Below the pieces are notes generated by a model. It ran no database searches and was not told the origin of the DNA. It saw only the letters and a program-made list of their open reading frames with translations. DNA of 64,000 nt from Acetobacterium fimetarium (GTDB taxonomy: Bacteria; Bacillota; Clostridia; Eubacteriales; Eubacteriaceae): positions 30,021-94,020 of the forward strand of contig NZ_WJBC01000013.1 of the NCBI RefSeq assembly GCF_014284475.1. The letters run 5' to 3'. Made by a program: the position numbers and the translations under genes. Positions 18,716 through 27,118 of this stretch are shown here, one piece after another. Position 1 is the first letter of the stretch. Each line of letters begins with the position of its first letter.

Positions 18716-19414
18716 ATGTATTTTATACCATTTGACTGGACATTTTTATTACTCGTACCAGGAATGATTGTGGCGGCGTATGCTCAGTTTCAGGTAAGCA
18801 GCGCTTACAAGGCATACAGTAAAGTGCGAACAAAAAACGGCATTACCGGTGCTGAAGTGGCGCGAACATTATTGGACAGCAATGGCCTGAGTACGATTGG
18901 CATTGAGGGCGTTGCGGGAAATTTGACCGATCATTATGATCCAAGAAGCAAAGTGATGCGTTTGTCACAAGGGGTTGGCCAGCAGGCCAGCATTGCAGCA
19001 GTTGGTATTGCCGCCCATGAAACTGGACACGCCATTCAGGATAAGGAAGGTTACGGACCGCTTCGCTTCAGAAGTTTTATGGTGCCAATTACTGGATTCG
19101 CTTCAAACCTGGCTTGGCCGCTGTTTTTTCTGGGCTTTTTCTTTGCGCAAACGTCGTGGGGATTTGCTCTGATGGATCTTGGAATCGTCCTTTTTTCGCT
19201 GGCTTTGTTATTTAATATTATTACCCTGCCGGTAGAATTCAATGCCAGCAAACGAGCGGTTGAAGCACTGATGGATAATCATCTGATTCTGCCCGGCGAA
19301 GAGATCGGTGTCAAAAAAGTGCTGCGGGCAGCCGCCCTGACTTACGTGGCAGCCGCGCTGATGTCGCTGCTGACCTTATTGCGATTATTGATTCTGAGAG
19401 GGTCGAGAGATTGA
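18716..19414 (+). CDS. Membrane zinc metallopeptidase (YugP family)
   Basis: 232 residues with hydrophobic segments near residues 5-25, 128-150, 155-180 and 205-225. The zinc site HETGH lies in GIAAHETGHAIQDKEGYGPL, and FNASKRAVEAL is the third-ligand region typical of the YugP group. It is a predicted integral membrane protease of unknown substrate. A GAGGAGGAG site precedes the ATG, and the stop overlaps rsmB (ATGA at 19414... preceded by TTG). It lies in the usual def-fmt-peptidase-rsmB order. Confidence 0.9.
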   Translation: MYFIPFDWTFLLLVPGMIVAAYAQFQVSSAYKAYSKVRTKNGITGAEVARTLLDSNGLSTIGIEGVAGNLTDHYDPRSKVMRLSQGVGQQASIAAVGIAAHETGHAIQDKEGYGPLRFRSFMVPITGFASNLAWPLFFLGFFFAQTSWGFALMDLGIVLFSLALLFNIITLPVEFNASKRAVEALMDNHLILPGEEIGVKKVLRAAALTYVAAALMSLLTLLRLLILRGSRD

Positions 19415-20736
19415 TGAATATGCGAGAACAAGCGTTGGAAACCCTGCTGAGAATTAACTATGAAAAGGCGTATTCCAATCTGGAAATCAAACAGGTGCTG
19501 TCGGGGCATTCGATGAAGGATGAGGATCGCCGTCTTTTTCTTAATATCGTCTACGGCTGTCTGCAAAATCAAATCTATCTGGATTATATTATCAAACAAA
19601 ACAGCAGCAGACCGGTAAACAAACTGCACAGGGAAGTCAGTGAGATTTTAAGAATTGCAATCTATCAAATCTATTTTCTGGATAAGATACCCAGCTATGC
19701 CATCGTCAATGAATCCGTTAATCTGGCAGCCAGGATTCAGCCCCAGGCCAAAGGGTTTATTAATGGGGTGCTGCGGAATATTATCAGAAAAATCGAAAAG
19801 GATGGCAAAGAATTTAAGTTCGAAAATTGGAACAATGAAAAAGAAGCCTTATCGATTCGCTATTCAGTGCCACTTTGGATTGTCCATAAATACTATGAGA
19901 CCTACGGCAAACAGACGGCAGAAGCCATCATACCGCTGCTGAATGAGCAGCCGCCTTTTACCATCCGGTGCAATAATTTAAAAATATCCAGAGCGGCGTT
20001 GATCGAGCAGTTCGAAAAACTCGGCGTCGAAGCGGTTCCGGGGATGCTGTCTCCAATGGCAATTCATCTGCATAATTTGGGCGTATTTGAAAACAGCATC
20101 GAAGAGACGTCTCTTTACAAAGAAGGCTATTTTACGATTCAGGACCAGGCAGCGATGCTGACGGTTGAGCGCCTGAATCCGCAGCCGGGTCAAAGAGTGC
20201 TGGACATGTGTGCGGCGCCAGGCGGAAAAACAACCTATCTCAGCCAGCTGATGAACGATGAAGGTGCGGTTATCGGACGTGATATTTTTCCGAATCGCCT
20301 GAAACTCGTCAGCCAGGCAATGAGAAGATTGGCCTGCACGAACATTTCATTGCAGGAACAGGATGGCTGCGTTTATTTGGAAAAAGACAAAGAATCATTT
20401 GATAAAATTCTGCTTGATGCTCCCTGTACCGGTTTGGGCGTGATCAGACGGAAACCGGAAATAAAGTATCACAGTACCAAAGAGGGCCGCAAAGAGCTGG
20501 TTAAGATTCAGGAAAAACTCCTCGAAAATGCAGTCAATTATTTGAAGCCGGACGGAGAAATTCTATATTCTACATGTACAATAAACAAAGATGAGAATGA
20601 GAATCAGATCAATAAACTTTTGCAAAAATATCCGAATCTGAAAGTCCTGCCGGATAAAAACGGCAACGACTATACCTATACCAGCCCATTACTCGATGGA
20701 TGTGACGCATTTTTCATGTGCTTGTTAAAGAAATAA
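19414..20736 (+). CDS. rsmB: 16S rRNA (cytosine967-C5)-methyltransferase
   Basis: 440 residues from ATG 19414, overlapping the upstream TGA; an in-frame TTG at 19411 is also possible. The N-terminal NusB-like RNA-binding domain (about residues 1-135) is followed by the Rossmann methyltransferase. SAM-binding motif: VLDMCAAPGGKTTYL. Catalytic cysteines: DAPCTGLGVIRRKPEIK and YSTCTINKDENE. Complete for the family. Last gene before a hairpin terminator. Confidence 0.96.
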   Translation: MNMREQALETLLRINYEKAYSNLEIKQVLSGHSMKDEDRRLFLNIVYGCLQNQIYLDYIIKQNSSRPVNKLHREVSEILRIAIYQIYFLDKIPSYAIVNESVNLAARIQPQAKGFINGVLRNIIRKIEKDGKEFKFENWNNEKEALSIRYSVPLWIVHKYYETYGKQTAEAIIPLLNEQPPFTIRCNNLKISRAALIEQFEKLGVEAVPGMLSPMAIHLHNLGVFENSIEETSLYKEGYFTIQDQAAMLTVERLNPQPGQRVLDMCAAPGGKTTYLSQLMNDEGAVIGRDIFPNRLKLVSQAMRRLACTNISLQEQDGCVYLEKDKESFDKILLDAPCTGLGVIRRKPEIKYHSTKEGRKELVKIQEKLLENAVNYLKPDGEILYSTCTINKDENENQINKLLQKYPNLKVLPDKNGNDYTYTSPLLDGCDAFFMCLLKK

Positions 20737-20769
20737 AATAATGAAGTCGATATTTCAACTACTTTGCTT

Positions 20770-20803
20770 ACAAAAGCTGCTTTATAGATGATGCAGCTTT
20801 TGT
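20770..20803 (+). terminator. Hairpin terminator after rsmB
   Basis: ACAAAAGCTGC pairs perfectly with GCAGCTTTTGT over 11 bp with a 12-base loop, followed by ATTTT. It lies 33 bases after the rsmB stop. Confidence 0.75.
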
Positions 20804-20852
20804 ATTTTAAAGTAACGACTTTTTAAACTTCTTTAAATTTCAGACGAATAAA

Positions 20853-20881
20853 TTGTATAAACGGTTTTTTTTTGGTATAAT
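20853..20881 (+). promoter_or_regulatory. Promoter for rlmN-stp-prkC
   Basis: TTGTAT (20853-20858), 17-base spacer, TATAAT (20876-20881), 63 bases before the rlmN GTG. Confidence 0.7.
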
Positions 20882-20944
20882 AGATCAGTCTATGTAGAGC
20901 ATGCTCATTGAATCGAGCACTTCGTAAGGCTTCAGGGGGAAAAT

Positions 20945-21976
20945 GTGAAAGATAGTATTTTTGGAAAAGATTTAAAAGAATGTGAAACCCTGATGGTTGA
21001 CCGTAAAGAGCCAAAGTATCGAGGTGGCCAGCTATTTCAATGGCTTTATGAAAAGAAATGTGAAAATTTTAATGACATGACGAATTTTTCAAATAATCTG
21101 CGAGAAAAATTAGCGAAAGATTTCGAATTGAATCATGGCAGAATTGCCCAGATACAGGAAGATCATCACGACGGGACAAAGAAATTCTTAATCGAACTTT
21201 GGGATAAACAGTTCATTGAAACTGTTTTAATGCCATATCAGCATGGTGCATCACTTTGTGTTTCAACACAGGTAGGCTGCAACATGGGCTGTAAATTCTG
21301 TGCATCGACAAAAGGCGGAAAAATTCGCAACTTGACAGCCGGCGAAATTCTCGATCAGATATTTTTAGTGGAAAAGAATGAAAACATTCGAATTTCAAAT
21401 ATTGTAATCATGGGAATAGGGGAACCTTTTGACAATTATGGCGAGGTTCTTACATTCATTCGCGTCGCCAATGCCGGTTTTGGAATTGGCCAGCGAAAAA
21501 TCAGCCTTTCTACCTGTGGCATCGTTCCGGGGATTAAGGCCTTAGCGAATGAGAATCTTCAGATCAATCTCGCCATTTCCCTTCATTCCGTTTTTCAAAA
21601 TCGTCGCCAGGAATTAATGCCCATTGCCGGTAAATATGATTTGGATACATTACTGTCAGCCTGTCGGGAGTATTTTGAGAAAACGGGACGGCGCATTACC
21701 TACGAATATTCGGTAATGGATGGATTCAATGATCGTGATGAGGATATCGATGGGCTGGTCAACCTTTTGAAGGGATCACAAAATCATTTAAACCTGATCG
21801 GGCTGAATGAGATCGATGAAACGCCTTATAAAGAGAGTAGCCGGTTGAGCTCTTTTTTCAGAGAATTGGAAAAAAGAGGAATAAATGTTACGATGAGACG
21901 CAAAATGGGGAGAGAAATTGATGCGGCTTGTGGTCAACTTCGAAAAAAAAGATATGAGGATAAGGTGAGTATATGA
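20945..21976 (+). CDS. rlmN: Dual-specificity RNA methyltransferase RlmN
   Basis: 343 residues from GTG 20945, with a GGGGGAAA site 4 bases upstream. Radical SAM enzyme that methylates C2 of A2503 in 23S rRNA and A37 in some tRNAs. The iron-sulfur motif is CNMGCKFCAS. Other family blocks are YRGGQLFQWLYEKK, NIVIMGIGEPFDNY, ISLSTCGIVPGI and AISLHSVFQNRR. The C-terminal GREIDAACGQLR contains the second conserved cysteine that forms the methyl intermediate. It overlaps stp by 4 bases. Confidence 0.97.
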   Translation: MKDSIFGKDLKECETLMVDRKEPKYRGGQLFQWLYEKKCENFNDMTNFSNNLREKLAKDFELNHGRIAQIQEDHHDGTKKFLIELWDKQFIETVLMPYQHGASLCVSTQVGCNMGCKFCASTKGGKIRNLTAGEILDQIFLVEKNENIRISNIVIMGIGEPFDNYGEVLTFIRVANAGFGIGQRKISLSTCGIVPGIKALANENLQINLAISLHSVFQNRRQELMPIAGKYDLDTLLSACREYFEKTGRRITYEYSVMDGFNDRDEDIDGLVNLLKGSQNHLNLIGLNEIDETPYKESSRLSSFFRELEKRGINVTMRRKMGREIDAACGQLRKKRYEDKVSI

Positions 21977-22719
21977 AATGTGCCTATGGATCCAATGTTG
22001 GGTCACTAAGAACGGTGAATCAAGATGCCTATTTGGCAGCAACCATAAAAAACATTGATCGGATTTCTTATGTATTTGCAGTGGCTGACGGATTAGGCGG
22101 TCATCGCAGTGGAGAGGTTGCAAGCAAAACGGCAGTCGATTTTATAAAGAATAATTTATCCAGAATCCGCAATTATTTTGACTCGGAAGAAATGATGTCA
22201 TTCGTAAAGGATATTAATCTGGAATTAAAAACAATCGGGGATGATGAACCAGCTCGCCTGGGGATGGCAACCACCCTGACCATGTGCATTGTGGACGGCA
22301 ATCAGTTGTGCATCTGTCATGTTGGTGACAGTCGCGCCTACAGCATTACTGACGAAAAAATAGTCCGATTGACAAAAGATCATTCCCTGGTGCAGATCCT
22401 GGTGGATGAAGGAAAAATAACTCAGGAAGAAGCAGAAATTCATCCTCAGAAGAATGTGATTACAAGGGCGTTGGGGACGGATAATTCAGTTAATGTTGAT
22501 TTCTATCGTTACTACATTGAACCTGATGCGATTTATCTGCTATGTTCAGATGGCCTCTTTAATATGGTTTCGGATAACAATATTAAAGCAATTGTACTTG
22601 AAAATACTTTAGAAGATGCAGCCAAAAAGCTCATCGATTTAGCAAATATAAATGGGGGAAAGGATAACATAACAGTGGTGTTGTTCAGACCTTTAGAAGG
22701 AGTGGCAGATGCTCAGTAG
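21973..22719 (+). CDS. stp: PP2C-family Ser/Thr phosphatase Stp (PrpC)
   Basis: 248 residues. Manganese-dependent phosphatase that reverses PrkC phosphorylation. The metal-binding motifs are seen: NQDAYL, VADGLGGHRSGEVAS, HVGDSRAYSI, CSDGLFNMV and GGKDNITVVLF. The start overlaps rlmN (ATGA) and its end overlaps prkC by 11 bases, so phosphatase and kinase are made together. Cytoplasmic, no membrane segment. Confidence 0.96.
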   Translation: MKCAYGSNVGSLRTVNQDAYLAATIKNIDRISYVFAVADGLGGHRSGEVASKTAVDFIKNNLSRIRNYFDSEEMMSFVKDINLELKTIGDDEPARLGMATTLTMCIVDGNQLCICHVGDSRAYSITDEKIVRLTKDHSLVQILVDEGKITQEEAEIHPQKNVITRALGTDNSVNVDFYRYYIEPDAIYLLCSDGLFNMVSDNNIKAIVLENTLEDAAKKLIDLANINGGKDNITVVLFRPLEGVADAQ

Positions 22720-24637
22720 AACACTTGGAAAGCGATATGAAATTGTAGAACTCATTGGACGAGGCGGAATGGCCTATGTTTACAAAGCACGAGATCTTAA
22801 ACTTAATCGTTACGTTGCGGTAAAAGTACTCCGGGAAGAATATACAGAAAACGAACAGTTCATTAAGAAATTTGATCGGGAGTCCCAGGCAGTTGCCTGT
22901 TTGTCCCATCCCAATATTGTCGGCGTATATGACGTCGGCGTTCAGGATAACATCTATTATATTATTATGGAATATGTGGACGGCATTACCCTGAAACAAT
23001 ACCTCATGAGAAAAGGCCGTCTTGATTATGTCGAAGCAACGCGATTTGTGATGGATATATCGAATGCTCTACGATGTGCTCATGAAAATAAAATCATCCA
23101 CCGGGATATCAAGCCGCATAATATCTTGCTGACGCGGGATTTGGTTCCTAAAGTGGCCGATTTTGGGATTGCCAGAGCCATTACCAGTTCAACCGTCACG
23201 ATGACCAATCAAACCATGGGCTCAGTACATTATATATCGCCGGAACAGGCCCGCGGCGGATTTGTTGATGAACGTTCCGACCTCTATTCACTGGGAATTC
23301 TATACTACGAACTATTGACCGGAAAGCTTCCGTTTGATGAAGAAAATACAGTAACCATCGCGATTAAACATATTCAGGAACAGATTGTGCCGCCCAAGGA
23401 ATTGGAACCCAGAATCCCGGAAAGTGTTAATCAAATTGTTTTAAAACTCACCCAGAAAAAACCGGATGATCGTTATCAGAATACGGATGAGCTCATGGAG
23501 GATCTGGAAATAATTCTGGAGAATGCCAATGTCGCTGCCGGAGACGGTAAAATGCTGATGAATGGGAGCAATGACACGCATATTATTCGCGAAGGACTGT
23601 TCCAGGTGGAAAATACCGGCAGTCATGAAGCCGTTCACTCAGACGAAGAGGAGGACGATGATGACTATTATTATGAGACGCCAAAAGAAACAGCGTCAAG
23701 AAAGAAAAAACGTAAAATTGCGTTGTTTTCGGTCCTGGCGGCGGTTGCCCTGATTGCACTGGCAACTGTAGCCTATTCCTTCTTTTCCGGAAAAAACGTC
23801 AGTGTCCCGGACATCAAGGGTAAAACAGTCGCTGAAGCGACGACGGCGCTCCAGAAAGTGGGATTGAACCTGGAGGTTGAAAAAGAAGTTTATAACGCTG
23901 ATGTTGCAACCGGGCTGATTATTACCCAGAATCCGGAGAGTGCCACTGAGTTGAAATCGGGAAAAACGGTAAAAGTGACCGTGAGCCGCGGGGTGAAAAC
24001 GGGGACTGTACCGAATGTGATTGGAATGAGTGAAGCAGAAGCAGTTAAAGCGATTGAAGCAGCAAATTTTGTGGTTGGGGAAATAAAGCGGGAATACAAC
24101 AATAACTACAATTCTGATATTGTCTTCCAGATGAGTCCGACCGGCAATACAACCGCGAACGAAGGGACAAAAGTCACCATTTCTGTCAGCAAAGGTGAGG
24201 ATGTTTTGACAGTCACAAGTGTTGTCGGCCAAACCGAAACAGATGCCAAAAACACCATTACCAATGCGGGATTGAACGTTGGCACCGTAACCTATGAAGC
24301 CAGTTCAGAATATGCCGAAGGAATGGTCATCAAACAGACACCGAGCGATGGAACTCAGGTTGCCCGAAATTCCAATGTCAATCTTGTGGTCAGCAGCGGA
24401 AAAATTACGACCCAGAAGCTGAGCATCAGCCTGAGCGATTATATTACAACAACGCCGGCCAAATCGGTTAAAGTAAAGGTCGTTTTATATGCGAACGACA
24501 AAAGTGAAAAGACAATTTATGAAGGATCGAACATGTCAAATGACACTTTCTCGGTTAATGTCGAAGGGGTTGGCCGTCAGATTTACGAAGTGTTTATTGA
24601 CGGCACCAGTGTGGGAACAGATTATATTGATTTTTAA
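22709..24637 (+). CDS. prkC: PASTA-domain Ser/Thr protein kinase PrkC
   Basis: 642 residues. Cytoplasmic Hanks-type kinase (residues 10-270): glycine loop GRGGMAYVYKA, K39, HRDIKPHN (131-138), DFG (151-153), then an acidic linker, one membrane helix (about 337-358), three PASTA repeats (roughly 364-432, 433-501 and 502-568) that bind muropeptides outside the cell, and an additional C-terminal beta domain of about 70 residues. Complete and typical, with stp upstream and rsgA downstream. It has all catalytic residues, in contrast to the atypical kinase at 52112. Confidence 0.97.
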   Translation: MLSRTLGKRYEIVELIGRGGMAYVYKARDLKLNRYVAVKVLREEYTENEQFIKKFDRESQAVACLSHPNIVGVYDVGVQDNIYYIIMEYVDGITLKQYLMRKGRLDYVEATRFVMDISNALRCAHENKIIHRDIKPHNILLTRDLVPKVADFGIARAITSSTVTMTNQTMGSVHYISPEQARGGFVDERSDLYSLGILYYELLTGKLPFDEENTVTIAIKHIQEQIVPPKELEPRIPESVNQIVLKLTQKKPDDRYQNTDELMEDLEIILENANVAAGDGKMLMNGSNDTHIIREGLFQVENTGSHEAVHSDEEEDDDDYYYETPKETASRKKKRKIALFSVLAAVALIALATVAYSFFSGKNVSVPDIKGKTVAEATTALQKVGLNLEVEKEVYNADVATGLIITQNPESATELKSGKTVKVTVSRGVKTGTVPNVIGMSEAEAVKAIEAANFVVGEIKREYNNNYNSDIVFQMSPTGNTTANEGTKVTISVSKGEDVLTVTSVVGQTETDAKNTITNAGLNVGTVTYEASSEYAEGMVIKQTPSDGTQVARNSNVNLVVSSGKITTQKLSISLSDYITTTPAKSVKVKVVLYANDKSEKTIYEGSNMSNDTFSVNVEGVGRQIYEVFIDGTSVGTDYIDF

Positions 24638-24666
24638 TAGCTGATCGCGATACTGCCGTGAGCTCC

Positions 24667-24764
24667 GCTGCCAGTTTACACGAAACACTTTTTACATTGT
24701 ACGGCGGACAGTTCTCCGAACTGTTCGCCTACACGTTACAAAATTGTTTGTGTAAACTGACAGC
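24667..24764. repeat. 98-bp imperfect palindromic element (MITE-like)
   Basis: The outer arms GCTGCCAGTTTACAC (24667-24681) and GTGTAAACTGACAGC (24750-24764) are inverted with one mismatch, and the inner arms GGCGGACAGTTC/GAACTGTTCGCC pair with one mismatch around a 3-base loop (24716-24718 region). The whole element can fold into one long hairpin. Ends containing TTTACAC resemble those of some IS256-family elements (recalled, not searched). Thirteen bases of its end recur at 58870-58882. Lying just after prkC it could also serve as terminator. Confidence 0.65.
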
Positions 24765-24836
24765 AAAGCAATGATTGTTCAGTAGTTTAGAAATTTGCAG
24801 TTGCCTAATGATTCTTAAAACAAGGAGATGTGATAT

Positions 24837-25727
24837 TTGATATCAGACAAAAAAAAGATTGGAAAAATAATAAAAGGAATCGGCGGATTCTATTATGTAA
24901 AAACTCAGAGCGCTGATGAAACTTTGGAATGCAAAGCCAGAGGTGTATTAAGGCATCAAAAAATCATTCCAACTGTTGGCGATGAAGTAATGATTCAATC
25001 GGATAATCCGGGAGAATGGATGATCGAAGCCATTCTCCCGAGAAAAAATATTTTTGTAAGACCTCCTGTGGCCAATGTTGACATTGGCCTCATTGTTTTT
25101 TCAATGAAAAATCCAAAACCCAATTTGTTGCTCTTGGATATGCTGCTGATCAGTTCGGAAATCCAAAATGTGGAACCGGTTATCTGCTTTACCAAAAGAG
25201 ATTTAGTCAGTGAAAAAGAGGAAGCGGCATTAAGAGAAATATACGGAAAAACCCCGTATAAGCTGTTTTTTTTCAGCAATGATGATTATCCGACAATGGA
25301 TGAAATCACCCGCAAGATAGGCGGTAAAACCGCTTTTATGGCCGGGCCATCGGGCGTTGGAAAGTCAACGATGGCGAACTACCTGTGTGCAGATCAGACC
25401 ATGGAAACCGGCGCGCTCAGCATGAAATTAAAAAGAGGAAAGCACACGACCCGTCATGTTGAACTGCTGGAGACGAAAAACGGGGGATTTTTGCTTGATA
25501 CACCGGGCTTTTCATCATACAAAATATCGGAAATGATCAAAATGGATGAGCTGAGAGAGTATTTTCCGGAGTTCCCGAGAGGTGAATGCCGGTTCAAAAG
25601 CTGCCTGCATAAGGACGAACCATCATGTTGTGTAAAAGAAGCCGTGAACAACGGCAACATCAGTGCCGTCCGGTATGAACACTATCTGAGCATGCTTGAG
25701 GAAATAAAAAAGGAACAAATCAGATGA
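24837..25727 (+). CDS. rsgA: Ribosome small subunit-dependent GTPase RsgA
   Basis: 296 residues from a TTG start with AAGGAG 9 bases upstream; the nearer ATG is followed at once by a stop. A circularly permuted GTPase that checks late 30S maturation. OB fold first, then the permuted G motifs: FTKRDL (G4), AGPSGVGKST (G1), KHTTRHVEL (G2) and DTPGFSS (G3). The C-terminal zinc knuckle has CRFKSCLHKDEPSCCVKEA. Overlaps thiN by 4 bases. Part of the standard prkC-rsgA-thiN order, here separated from prkC by the palindromic repeat. Confidence 0.96.
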   Translation: MISDKKKIGKIIKGIGGFYYVKTQSADETLECKARGVLRHQKIIPTVGDEVMIQSDNPGEWMIEAILPRKNIFVRPPVANVDIGLIVFSMKNPKPNLLLLDMLLISSEIQNVEPVICFTKRDLVSEKEEAALREIYGKTPYKLFFFSNDDYPTMDEITRKIGGKTAFMAGPSGVGKSTMANYLCADQTMETGALSMKLKRGKHTTRHVELLETKNGGFLLDTPGFSSYKISEMIKMDELREYFPEFPRGECRFKSCLHKDEPSCCVKEAVNNGNISAVRYEHYLSMLEEIKKEQIR

Positions 25728-26359
25728 AAGTGATTATTTTTTCAAATGGAGAATACCGAAGCCTGGCATTCTATGATGACTATCTGAAAAAATTCGATCA
25801 GCCGTATATTATTTGTGCCGACGGTGGAGCAAATGTTGCGAAAGAGCTCAATATTGTGCCGGATATTATTTTAGGTGATATGGATTCAATAACCGAAGAA
25901 ACAACGGAATTTTATCGCAATGTGAAATGTGAACGTCATCCGGTCAGAAAAGACGAAACGGATACGGAACTCGCCATCACTCATGCAATTGCCTTGGGGG
26001 CATCGGAAGTCACGATTTTGGGCGCATTGGGATCGCGGTTGGATCATAGTCTGGGAAATATATTTTTATTGACACGCTTTCTGGAAGCCGGCATAAAAGG
26101 AAAAATTGTTAACGAAAAGAACCTGATTCTGTTAATCAATGAGAATGAAACCTTTGAATTTTCGATTGGCACGGTGATTTCTTTATTGCCAATCGGCGGC
26201 GATGTGGAAGAGATTAACATCAGCGGTTTTGAATACCCGATTGTCAACGGGCGGATGACGATGAAAAATCCTTATGGGATCAGCAACGTCGTGACCCAAC
26301 AGGAACAGAAGATTTCTTTTGCAAAGGGGATGCTTCTGGTTATTATTTCTGAGGACTGA
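25724..26359 (+). CDS. thiN: Thiamine pyrophosphokinase
   Basis: 211 residues. Converts thiamine to thiamine diphosphate with ATP. Family motifs: CADGGANVAKEL, ILGDMDSI, DETDTELAITHAI and LGALGSRLDHSLGNI in the catalytic domain, with a C-terminal beta domain binding thiamine. The start overlaps the rsgA stop (ATGA). The product would be needed by acetolactate synthase (34568) in the same window. Confidence 0.94.
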   Translation: MKVIIFSNGEYRSLAFYDDYLKKFDQPYIICADGGANVAKELNIVPDIILGDMDSITEETTEFYRNVKCERHPVRKDETDTELAITHAIALGASEVTILGALGSRLDHSLGNIFLLTRFLEAGIKGKIVNEKNLILLINENETFEFSIGTVISLLPIGGDVEEINISGFEYPIVNGRMTMKNPYGISNVVTQQEQKISFAKGMLLVIISED

Positions 26360-26370
26360 AGTATTTATGG

Positions 26371-26405
26371 AAAAAAGAAAAAAGAGCCTTGTAAAAAGAC
26401 TCTTT
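26371..26405 (-). terminator. Terminator of rpmB
   Basis: Read on the minus strand, AAAGAGTC pairs with GGCTCTTT (8 bp, one wobble) and is followed by a T-rich tail. It lies 27 bases past the rpmB stop; the same hairpin may also stop thiN transcripts from the other side. Confidence 0.65.
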
Positions 26406-26431
26406 CGCTATTTCCCCGAAAAGGAAGGAGA

Positions 26432-26620
26432 CTACGCTCTTTCGACTTTTCCGGATCTTAAACAACGTGTGCAAACACTGACGCGTTGTGGAGTACCTTC
26501 AACTACAACTTTAACTCTTTGCAAATTGGGTTTCCAAACTCGTTTATTGTGTTTATTTGAATGACTAACCTGGTTGCCTGAAACAACGGTCTTTTTACAT
26601 ACAAAACATTCTTTAGCCAT
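26432..26620 (-). CDS. rpmB: 50S ribosomal protein L28
   Basis: 62 residues, the usual length. N-terminal MAKECFVCKKTVVSGNQVSHS, then NKRVWKPNLQRV, are diagnostic. The four cysteines (CFVC and CTRC) form the zinc-binding version of L28. A GGGAGG ribosome site precedes the start on the minus strand. Divergent from the Asp23 gene, as commonly seen in Clostridia. Confidence 0.97.
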   Translation of the reverse strand: MAKECFVCKKTVVSGNQVSHSNKHNKRVWKPNLQRVKVVVEGTPQRVSVCTRCLRSGKVERA

Positions 26621-26662
26621 GACATAACCTCCCTTACGCTTACCTTTTATAAAACAAAATGT

Positions 26663-26692
26663 ATTATATCATGAAAAATAAAAATAAAGCAA
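26663..26692 (-). promoter_or_regulatory. Promoter for rpmB
   Basis: On the minus strand TTGCTT (26692-26687), 18-base spacer, TATAAT (26668-26663), about 43 bases before the gene. Confidence 0.6.
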
Positions 26693-26700
26693 TAGAATTT

Positions 26701-26729
26701 TTGACTTAATGGATATAATTATGTAAAAT
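26701..26729 (+). promoter_or_regulatory. Promoter for Asp23-fakA-recG
   Basis: TTGACT (26701-26706), 17-base spacer, TAAAAT (26724-26729). Divergent with the rpmB promoter in a 141-base gap. Confidence 0.65.
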
Positions 26730-26761
26730 AGAATGAGAAAAAAACAGAAGGAGTAAAATCG

Positions 26762-27106
26762 ATGAAAATAAATAGTGATTTAGGATATATTGATATTACA
26801 CGAAAAGCCATCGCAGACATTGCCGGAAATGCAGCAATGGAGTGCTATGGTTTGGTTGGAATGGCTCACAAACGCGGAAAGGATGGTTTGATCGAAATTC
26901 TTTCAGGGGAGCAGGCAAACAAGGGCGTCGGCGTAAAAATCGAAGACGATCGTTTGATCATTGATCTTTATGTTATTTTCGAATATGCCATAAAAATATC
27001 AGTCGTTGCGGAAAATATCATTTCCAATGTTAAATACCAGGTTGAAAAACAAACATCCTTGAAGGTGAAACGAATCAACGTAAATGTCGTAAGCGTGCGT
27101 GTGTAA
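26762..27106 (+). CDS. Asp23/Gls24 family envelope stress protein (YloU)
   Basis: 114 residues with AAGGAG upstream. Family features: LGYIDITRKAIADIAGNAAMECYGLVG at the N-terminus and a C-terminal INVNVVSVRV strand. Asp23 proteins are abundant membrane-associated proteins linked to envelope stress. The yloU-fakA pairing is standard in Firmicutes. The fakA start lies 12 bases after the stop. Confidence 0.93.
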   Translation: MKINSDLGYIDITRKAIADIAGNAAMECYGLVGMAHKRGKDGLIEILSGEQANKGVGVKIEDDRLIIDLYVIFEYAIKISVVAENIISNVKYQVEKQTSLKVKRINVNVVSVRV

Positions 27107-27118
27107 ATGGAGGACAGA

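Noticed and set aside
23696..24232. 178-codon minus-strand frame in prkC
   Set aside because: Antisense to the PASTA repeats; repetitive codon pattern explains it.
26319..26564. 81-codon plus-strand frame across the thiN end and rpmB
   Set aside because: Covers the rpmB terminator and is antisense to the clear L28 gene.
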